This document shows, one piece after another, positions 1-5,392 of a DNA stretch of 7,945 nucleotides. Position 1 is the stretch's first letter; each line of letters opens with the position of its first letter. The stretch comes from JBCCZC01 sp039188505 (lineage in GTDB: Bacteria > Pseudomonadota > Gammaproteobacteria > Xanthomonadales > SZUA-38), in NCBI GenBank assembly GCA_039188505.1, contig JBCCZC010000261.1, forward strand, positions 1 to 7,945. The letters are read 5' to 3'. Below the pieces are notes generated by a model. That model ran no database searches, was not told where the DNA came from, and worked only from the letters and a program-made list of their open reading frames with translations. The position numbers were made by a program, and so were the translations under genes.

Positions 1-725
1 ACCAGCTCCGAAGCCACGGTGGGCACCGTATTGATGAGCGTTACCTGCGAGGACGCCAGCAGCTGCGGATCAGCGAGCGCATTTTCCACGAGGACCACCG
101 TTCCGCCGATGCTGAGCGGCACGAAGAGCTCGAACACCGAGAGATCGAAGCAAACCGATGTCGACGCCAGGACCCGATCGAGTCGTTCGCGGCCGAACTC
201 GGCGTCGGCCCAGTCGATCAGCGCTGCTGGGCTGCGATGTTCGATCGCCACGCCCTTCGGACGACCGGTCGACCCTGAGGTGTAGATGATGTAGGCCGTA
301 TCCTTCGGCGTGGCTTCAGGCGTCGGGTCGTCGTAGACGCCCGCTGCGAGCGTTGCGACATCAAGCACGGACACCCCGCCGGCCCCCAGACCCTGGCGCC
401 GGATGGCCTCCGCTTCGCTCAGGACCACTGCCAGCATCGCGTCCTCGATGATGAAGCGGATCCGTTCCTCCGGATAGGTGGGATCGATGGGCACGTAGGC
501 CGCGCCCGTTTTCAGGATGCCGAGGATCGAGGCCGGCAGCCTGGGGCCACGGGCGAGGCAGACGCCGACGCGACCTCCCGCGCCGATCCCGCGGTCCCGG
601 AGGGCGGCAGCGAGCGCATTGGCCTGTGCATTCAGGTCTCCGTAGGTCACTTCCTCGTCGCGTGTCACGAGTGCGACCGCCGATGGCCGGCTCGCCGCCT
701 GCGTCTCGAAGCGGGCATGCAGCAG
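1..725 (-). other. Adenylation domain A2, cut by window edge, pocket begins D-L-F-N
   Basis: About the first 241 residues of an adenylation domain are visible. They include VTYGDLNAQANALA (1580-1593), GAAYVPIDP (1628-1636), A3 YTSGSTGRPKG (1702-1712) and A4 FDLSVFELFVP (1747-1757). Pocket positions read Asp1748, Leu1749, Phe1752 and Asn1786, the last in VTLINTVPT. A D-L-F-N opening occurs in the alanine code D-L-F-N-N-A-L-T-Y, among others. The remaining five positions lie to the left of the window, so the substrate stays open. The rest of the module should also be there. Confidence 0.85.
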
Positions 726-3700
726 CTGCGCGTCATCGCCAGCCCGGGTCGTGTCATTCCAGCGCTCGAGCCGCGCTTGCCCCGCCGAGCTGAGCAGCCG
801 CAGCTCACCGATTGCCGTATCCGGTGCGTGTGCCACCGCCCGCAGCAGCACCTCGAAGGCGTCGGCCAGCCCCTCGATGCTGCCGCGTTCGAAGAGGTCG
901 CTACGGTATTCGAAGCGTCCCGCAAGGCCGCCATCGACGGCGGCACCCATGGCCAGCGTGAGATCCACCCGGGTGCTGGTGACTGGCAGCGCCAGCGGCT
1001 CCCACTCAGCGGACCGTTCTTCAGCCTCGCTGGATTGAACGGCATCGCTCTGCCAGAGAAACATCACCTGGAAGAGCGGCGCGTGAGCCCAGCTACGCGG
1101 AATCTCGAGATGCTTGACCACCTGCTCGAAGGGCGCGTCCTGGTGGGCGAAGCCGTCCAGGACGGTTTCCCGCACTTGCTCCAGAAACGCTGCGAAGGTC
1201 TGCCCGGCCTGCGGACGGCTGCGGATCGCGAGCGTGTTCACGAACAGGCCGATGACGCCTTCCAGCGCTGTGCTGGGTCGATGGCCCACGGGGCAGCCGA
1301 CGACGATGTCATCCGCTGCAGAGAAGCGGTGCAGGAGCGCATTGAAGGCCGCGAGCACGGTCATGAACAGGCTCGCACCGCGCTGCTCCGACAGCGCGGT
1401 GAGCCTGGAAGCCAGCGCGTTGTCGATCGCGAAGCGCAGCTCGCCGGCCGCAAAACCCTGCTCGGCGGGGCGCGGCAAGTCCGTCGGGAGGTCGAGCAGC
1501 GGGGGCGCGCCGTCGAGCTGGGCGCGCCAGTAGTCGAGGCTGGGGCCGAAATCGCGCTGGACCTCGGCATGCGCATGGTCGAGATAGGCGAGCTTCAGGG
1601 GCGGCAGCGTGGCAAGGCCTCCGCGCGCCAGCGCGGTGTAGTGCGCCAGCAGCTCGCCGAACAGGGTGCGAAGCGACCAGGCGTCGCAGGCGATGTGGTG
1701 GACCACCAGCATCACGACGTCGCCCGCGTCTCCACCGCGCAGCAGCGCAACGCGCATGAGCGGCGCGCTGGCGAGATCGAAGGGATCGCGCGCCCGCGCA
1801 GCAAGCGTCGAGAGCAGCGCGTCATCCGTCGGCACGCCCTCCGATGGTTCTACGACATCGATCACCGGTTGGATCGAGGGATGAACGACGACCTGCGGCT
1901 CACCATCGACCTCGGGATAGGCCGTCCGCAGCACGGCATGGCGCTCGAAGACGGCGGCGACGGCGGCGCGAAGGCGGTCTTCGTCCACGCCGGCCGCGAA
2001 GCGCACCACGCCCGGGATGTTGTACACCGGATTGTCCGGCTCGAGGCGTGCCAGCACCCACTGGCGGTACTGTGCTGCCGTCAGTACTGGCAGAGCGTCC
2101 TCCGGCCTGGGGAGAAGGTCGGGCTCGGCGGCGGCGCGGGTCGGCTCCGCGCGCTCCGCCTCCAGCACGGAGGCGAGCTCGCACAGGACCGGATTCTCGA
2201 AGATCTGACGCAGCGCCAGCGCAACACCCGTCTCCGCGGCGAGTCGCGCGACCATGCGGGCGGCCAGGAGCGAGTGGCCCCCGATGGCAAAGAAGCTGAC
2301 CGTCGCATCGCGAACGGGCTTCTGCAGCAGCTCGGACCACAATTCCGCCAGCAGGCATTCGATGGGGCCGTCCGGCGCCCGCGCCGGGGCCGAGTCGCCG
2401 CCCCCCTGCGGCAGGACACTGCGGTCCAGTTTTCCGTTCGGAGTCAGGGGCAGGCGCGGCAGCGTGACGAACTCGGCGGGCACCATGTACGCCGGCAACC
2501 GCTCGGCAACGTGCGCGCGCAGCGCTGCTGCCGATAGGTCTGCCCGGGTTTCGCACCAGGCCTGGAGCCGCCCGCCTCCGGTGCCGTCGAGGATGACGGC
2601 CGCGGCCCCGACCTGCGGGTGCAGACTGAGGACACTCTCGATCTCCCCGAGTTCGATGCGATAACCGCGCAGCTTCACCTGTCGGTCGGCGCGGCCGTGG
2701 AACACGAAGGTGCCGTCCGTACGCCGACACGCAAGGTCGCCGGTGCGATAGCGGCGCGTCACCCGACCGTCCGCGTCCGTGCTTTCCACGAAGCGCTCGC
2801 GGGTCAGCGCATCCAGCCCGTGATAGCCCGGGCTGAGTCCTGCGCCGCTGATGGTCAGCTCTCCGAGAACACCCACCGGTGCTGCGCGCCCGTCCGCCTC
2901 GCAGACCTGCAGCGCCGTATTGGCGATGGGACCGCCGATGGGCACGATCCCGTCGGCCAGGCGCTCGTCGGTGAGCTCCAGCGCGCCCGCCCATATCGTC
3001 GCCTCGGTCGGACCGTACATGTTCCAGAGCTCACAGCCGGCGGCCTTCAGTGCCCGGGCCAGCGGCAGGTCGATCGCCTCGCCTCCGCACAGGCTCTTGA
3101 ACCCGGACGGGGCGCGCCAGCCCGCCTCCAGCAGCAGGCGCCAGGTAGCAGGTGTTGCCTGCATGATCGTGATGCGCTCGGCCGCGATCAAGGCTGCCAG
3201 CGCAGCGCCGTCGGCCCCCGTCGCCTCATCGGCGATCACGACGCTGGCGCCGGCCGCCAGCGGTGCGAGGAGTTCCAGCGTCGCGATGTCGAAGGCGAGC
3301 GTCGTGACGGCAAGCAGTCGATCGCCCGGCGCAATCCCGGGGACACGGATGACGGAAGCCAGCAGGTTCACCAGGCTTCCGTGGGTCACGGGCACGCCCT
3401 TGGGGGCGCCCGTGCTCCCGCTCGTGTGGATGAGATAGGCCAACCCGTGCTCGTCCACGGTCGTCGCCGGCGGCGCCGCCTCGAGCGCCGTGGGCTTTCC
3501 CATCGCCTGATCGATGTCGATAGGCCTGCAGCCCGGTGCCGCGGCCGCCAGCGCAGCCGTGACGGCGGGCGGGCCCAGCAGGATCGAGGCACCCGCGTCG
3601 GCCAGCAGGTCTCCCAGGCGCGACGGCGGATGGGTCGGATCGAGCGGCACGTAATGACCGCCCAGCTTGAGGACGGCCAGGAGGCTGCACAGCATCGGCA

Positions 3701-5387
3701 CTCCGCGGGGCATCGCCAGCGCCACGGCAGACCCTGCCCGGGCCCCCTCTCGGAGGAGATGACACGCCAGCTCGTTGGCGCTGGCGTCGAGTTCGCGATA
3801 GCTGAGGCGTTGCCCGCCCGCAACGACCGCCTCGGCATCGGGGGTTCGCCACGCCTGCGCCTCGAGGAAGGCGGACACCGTGGTCGCGGGCAGCGGCAGG
3901 GCGGTCACGTCGAGACGCTCGAGCGCTTCCCTGTCCTCGGCGCTCACGAGATCGAACTGTCCGATGCTCATCTCCGGCGACGCGCAGGCGGCGTGCAGGA
4001 TCCGCTCCAGGTAGCCCGCGATCCGCTCGATGCTCGCCGCCTTGAACAGGTCCGTGCGGTATTCGATGAACCCGTGGAGGGCGTCGCCGTCGTCGACCAG
4101 ATCGAGGCTGAGGTCGAAGCGCGAGCTCTCGTGATCGATCGGCAGCGCGGTCAGCTTGAGATCGGGGAGCTCGATGCTCTGCGCCGCGGTGTTGTGCAGC
4201 ACGAACATCACCTGAAACAGGGCGTTGTGGCTGAGTTCCCGCTCCGGCTGCAGTGCCTCGACGACACGCTCGAAGGGGACGTCCTGATGCGCCAGGGCCG
4301 AAAGCGTGGTTCGCTGCGCTTCCTGGAGCACATGCTCGAACGGTTGGTCCCGGGACAGCCGGGCGCGCAGCACGAGGTTGTTGGCGAACAGTCCGATCAG
4401 ATCCCGCAGCTCGTCGCGATTGCGATTCGTGGCAGTCGTACCGATACCGAAGTCCGCCTGGCCCGACAACCGGAAGAGAAGGACCTGGAGCGCGGCGAGC
4501 AGCACCGCGAACAGGCTGGCCCGTTGCGCTTTCGCCAGTGCGCGCAAGCGCGTGGACAGGCCGGCCGGCAGGACCAGGGCGTGGCGCGCGCCGCGGAAGC
4601 TCAGACGCGGCGGGCGTGCGAAATCGGTCGGCAGCGCCAGCAGCCCCGGCATCCCTCGCAGCGCCTCACGCCAGTGCTCGAGCTCCGCGTCGAGGCGGGG
4701 CTGTTCGCCGCGCTGCCACACGGCGTAGTCCAGATACTGGATGGGCAGCGGCGCGAGCTGTCCGGGCCCATCCTCCCGCCCGGCCCGATACAGCGAGGCG
4801 ATCTCGCGCATCAGCACGCGCAGCGACCAGTAGTCCGCGATCGCGTGGTGGATACAGATGAGCAGCACGTACCGCTGCCGATTCATCCGCAGCAAGCGCA
4901 TGCGCAGGAGCGGGCCACGCGCGAGATCGAAGGGCTCGGACGTCATGGCTGACAGCGCGACCGCGACGGGTTCCGCCGGATCCGACCCGGCCGCCTCATC
5001 GAACCGCTCCACGGGCAGATCGATGGGCGCTGCCGGGTCCACCACCTGCATGGGCGTCTGCCGGGCATCGACGACGAAGCGGGTACGCAGGATCTCGTGA
5101 CGCTCCAGCACGGCTTCGAGGCTGCGGACCAGGCGCCCCGTGTCCAGCGGTCCTTCGAGGGCCACCGCCGCCGGGATGGCGTAGGCACCCTGCGCCGGCG
5201 CCAGCTGCTCGATGAACCACAGGCGCTGCTGGGCGAAGGACAGCGGGTAGCGATCCTCGGAGGTGGCGGGGGTCCGCGCGGTAGCCTGACGGTCGGCCAG
5301 CAGCCGCTTCAGCAGTGCACGCTTCTCCTCCGCACTGAGCCCGGCGAGCGCCTCGCCCGTCGGCAGCGACGTGTCCTGGGCAGCCAT
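1..5387 (-). CDS. NRPS, partial at 3' end: C - A(Gly) - T - C - A(incomplete)
   Basis: This multimodular NRPS continues the chain from the preceding gene. I read the frame codon by codon from ATG 5387-5385 to the left edge: 1795 codons, no stop, no frame break. Domains by residue: C1 about 48-475, with YPLSFAQQRLWF at 47-58, HHAIADYW 180-187 and HQDVPFE 367-373; A1 about 505-992, with TSGSTGAPKG 655-664, YRTGDL 880-885 and NGKLDR 984-989 (Lys986); T about 1008-1073, with GGHS and Ser1039; C2 about 1099-1530, with HHIACDAW 1230-1237 and IGLFVNTL 1379-1386; A2 from about 1555, cut by the edge after Asn1786. The A1 pocket predicts glycine. The start is secure: the frame's previous stop is at 5505-5507, and I found no ATG, GTG or TTG in frame between it and 5387. 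The gene overlaps nothing and follows its neighbour by 2 bases, so the two are almost certainly co-transcribed. Product identity is unknown. Confidence 0.95.
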   Translation of the reverse strand, partial: MAAQDTSLPTGEALAGLSAEEKRALLKRLLADRQATARTPATSEDRYPLSFAQQRLWFIEQLAPAQGAYAIPAAVALEGPLDTGRLVRSLEAVLERHEILRTRFVVDARQTPMQVVDPAAPIDLPVERFDEAAGSDPAEPVAVALSAMTSEPFDLARGPLLRMRLLRMNRQRYVLLICIHHAIADYWSLRVLMREIASLYRAGREDGPGQLAPLPIQYLDYAVWQRGEQPRLDAELEHWREALRGMPGLLALPTDFARPPRLSFRGARHALVLPAGLSTRLRALAKAQRASLFAVLLAALQVLLFRLSGQADFGIGTTATNRNRDELRDLIGLFANNLVLRARLSRDQPFEHVLQEAQRTTLSALAHQDVPFERVVEALQPERELSHNALFQVMFVLHNTAAQSIELPDLKLTALPIDHESSRFDLSLDLVDDGDALHGFIEYRTDLFKAASIERIAGYLERILHAACASPEMSIGQFDLVSAEDREALERLDVTALPLPATTVSAFLEAQAWRTPDAEAVVAGGQRLSYRELDASANELACHLLREGARAGSAVALAMPRGVPMLCSLLAVLKLGGHYVPLDPTHPPSRLGDLLADAGASILLGPPAVTAALAAAAPGCRPIDIDQAMGKPTALEAAPPATTVDEHGLAYLIHTSGSTGAPKGVPVTHGSLVNLLASVIRVPGIAPGDRLLAVTTLAFDIATLELLAPLAAGASVVIADEATGADGAALAALIAAERITIMQATPATWRLLLEAGWRAPSGFKSLCGGEAIDLPLARALKAAGCELWNMYGPTEATIWAGALELTDERLADGIVPIGGPIANTALQVCEADGRAAPVGVLGELTISGAGLSPGYHGLDALTRERFVESTDADGRVTRRYRTGDLACRRTDGTFVFHGRADRQVKLRGYRIELGEIESVLSLHPQVGAAAVILDGTGGGRLQAWCETRADLSAAALRAHVAERLPAYMVPAEFVTLPRLPLTPNGKLDRSVLPQGGGDSAPARAPDGPIECLLAELWSELLQKPVRDATVSFFAIGGHSLLAARMVARLAAETGVALALRQIFENPVLCELASVLEAERAEPTRAAAEPDLLPRPEDALPVLTAAQYRQWVLARLEPDNPVYNIPGVVRFAAGVDEDRLRAAVAAVFERHAVLRTAYPEVDGEPQVVVHPSIQPVIDVVEPSEGVPTDDALLSTLAARARDPFDLASAPLMRVALLRGGDAGDVVMLVVHHIACDAWSLRTLFGELLAHYTALARGGLATLPPLKLAYLDHAHAEVQRDFGPSLDYWRAQLDGAPPLLDLPTDLPRPAEQGFAAGELRFAIDNALASRLTALSEQRGASLFMTVLAAFNALLHRFSAADDIVVGCPVGHRPSTALEGVIGLFVNTLAIRSRPQAGQTFAAFLEQVRETVLDGFAHQDAPFEQVVKHLEIPRSWAHAPLFQVMFLWQSDAVQSSEAEERSAEWEPLALPVTSTRVDLTLAMGAAVDGGLAGRFEYRSDLFERGSIEGLADAFEVLLRAVAHAPDTAIGELRLLSSAGQARLERWNDTTRAGDDAQLLHARFETQAASRPSAVALVTRDEEVTYGDLNAQANALAAALRDRGIGAGGRVGVCLARGPRLPASILGILKTGAAYVPIDPTYPEERIRFIIEDAMLAVVLSEAEAIRRQGLGAGGVSVLDVATLAAGVYDDPTPEATPKDTAYIIYTSGSTGRPKGVAIEHRSPAALIDWADAEFGRERLDRVLASTSVCFDLSVFELFVPLSIGGTVVLVENALADPQLLASSQVTLINTVPTVASEL
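798..2093 (-). other. Condensation domain C2 (adds the residue after Gly)
   Basis: This second condensation domain should pass the chain ending in glycine to the amino acid of the next module. Visible motifs are LTAAQYRQWVL (1102-1112), VYNIPGVVRF (1121-1130), HHIACDAW (1230-1237), GCPVGHR (1364-1370), IGLFVNTL (1379-1386), HQDAPFE (1415-1421) and APLFQVMF (1436-1443). Catalytic His1231 and Asp1235 are intact. Two small departures are a Gln in place of the usual Leu of AQxRLW, and Ala in place of Gly in HHxxxDG. The YxDYAxW block is also altered to YLDHAHAEV (1268-1276). Confidence 0.9.
2169..2366 (-). other. Thiolation (PCP) domain, Ser1039 site
   Basis: This carrier domain holds the growing chain after glycine addition. 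The segment FFAIGGHSLLAARMV (1032-1046) carries the phosphopantetheine serine Ser1039, codon 2273-2271. The flanking helices (CLLAELWSELL before and LRQIFENPVLCELA after) are standard. A linker rich in Ala, Glu, Arg and Pro (about 1074-1098) leads to the next C domain with no epimerase between. Confidence 0.93.
2412..3875 (-). other. Adenylation domain A1, predicted glycine
   Basis: This uninterrupted A domain has all core motifs: LSYREL (528-533), GGHYVPLDP (576-584), A3 TSGSTGAPKG (655-664), A4 LAFDIATLELL (697-707), A5 NMYGPTEATIW (789-799), A7 YRTGDL (880-885), A8 about 902-916, and A10 NGKLDR with Lys986. Pocket residues are Asp700, Ile701, Leu704, Gln743, Leu766, Gly768, Met790, Ile798 and Trp799, giving D-I-L-Q-L-G-M-I-W. 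This differs from the well-known glycine code D-I-L-Q-L-G-L-I-W at one place. The Gln743 assignment assumes the one-residue alignment shift usual for the QATPATW type of domain. Confidence 0.9.
3963..5246 (-). other. Condensation domain C1 (couples the heterocyclic donor to Gly)
   Basis: This domain forms the amide bond between the donor on the upstream protein's T domain and glycine on this protein's T domain. C1 motif PLSFAQQRLWF (48-58), HHAIADYW (180-187), GLFANNLVLR (332-341), HQDVPFE (367-373) and RELSHNALFQV (384-394) are all present, and catalytic His181 is intact. It is not a Cy domain, since the DxxxxDxxS motif is absent. The HHxxxDG motif ends in Tyr instead of Gly. The domain looks like the LCL class, consistent with no upstream epimerase. 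Confidence 0.9.
5262..5387 (-). other. N-terminal helix of the second NRPS, putative docking partner
   Basis: The first 42 residues precede the condensation domain. The segment LSAEEKRALLKRLLADR (17-33) reads as an amphipathic helix with five basic residues. Short helices of this kind before a first C domain are common in NRPS proteins and often take part in recognition of the upstream protein. The basic character complements the acidic tail of the preceding protein. The pairing is inferred from the sequence alone. Confidence 0.45.
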
Positions 5388-5392
5388 CGCTA
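5385..5392 (-). promoter_or_regulatory. Stop-start junction of the two NRPS genes (2-base gap), probable translational coupling
   Basis: The first gene stops with TAG at 5392-5390 and the second starts with ATG at 5387-5385, leaving only two bases between them. The 18 bases before the ATG contain no convincing GGAGG-like ribosome binding site. Such spacing usually means the terminating ribosome restarts on the next gene, which would give similar amounts of the two partner proteins. There is no room for a separate promoter or a terminator here. Confidence 0.7.

Noticed and set aside
717..2537. 606-codon open frame on the plus strand
   Set aside because: It lies exactly antisense, codon on codon, to the NRPS gene. 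Its stop at 2535-2537 is just the complement of a rare CTA leucine codon. The frame is open because TTA, CTA and TCA are almost unused in this GC-rich gene, and the peptide has no recognisable domain.
1900..2994. 364-codon open frame on the minus strand in another register
   Set aside because: It is an overlapping shadow of the A1-T-C2 region, Arg/Gly/Ala-rich and without motifs. The NRPS frame over the same bases has all expected core motifs.
1771..4934. Short identical runs such as GCGAGATCGAAGGG near 1771 and 4921
   Set aside because: They encode the same conserved PFDLA motif in the two condensation domains. This is paralogous domain similarity, not a mobile or regulatory repeat.
2619..4952. 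777-codon open frame on the plus strand
   Set aside because: It is in the same antisense register as the frame at 717-2537. It ends at the complement of a TCA serine codon (4950-4952). The composition is Arg/Gln/Gly-rich with no family features, while the opposite strand carries complete C and A domain motifs.
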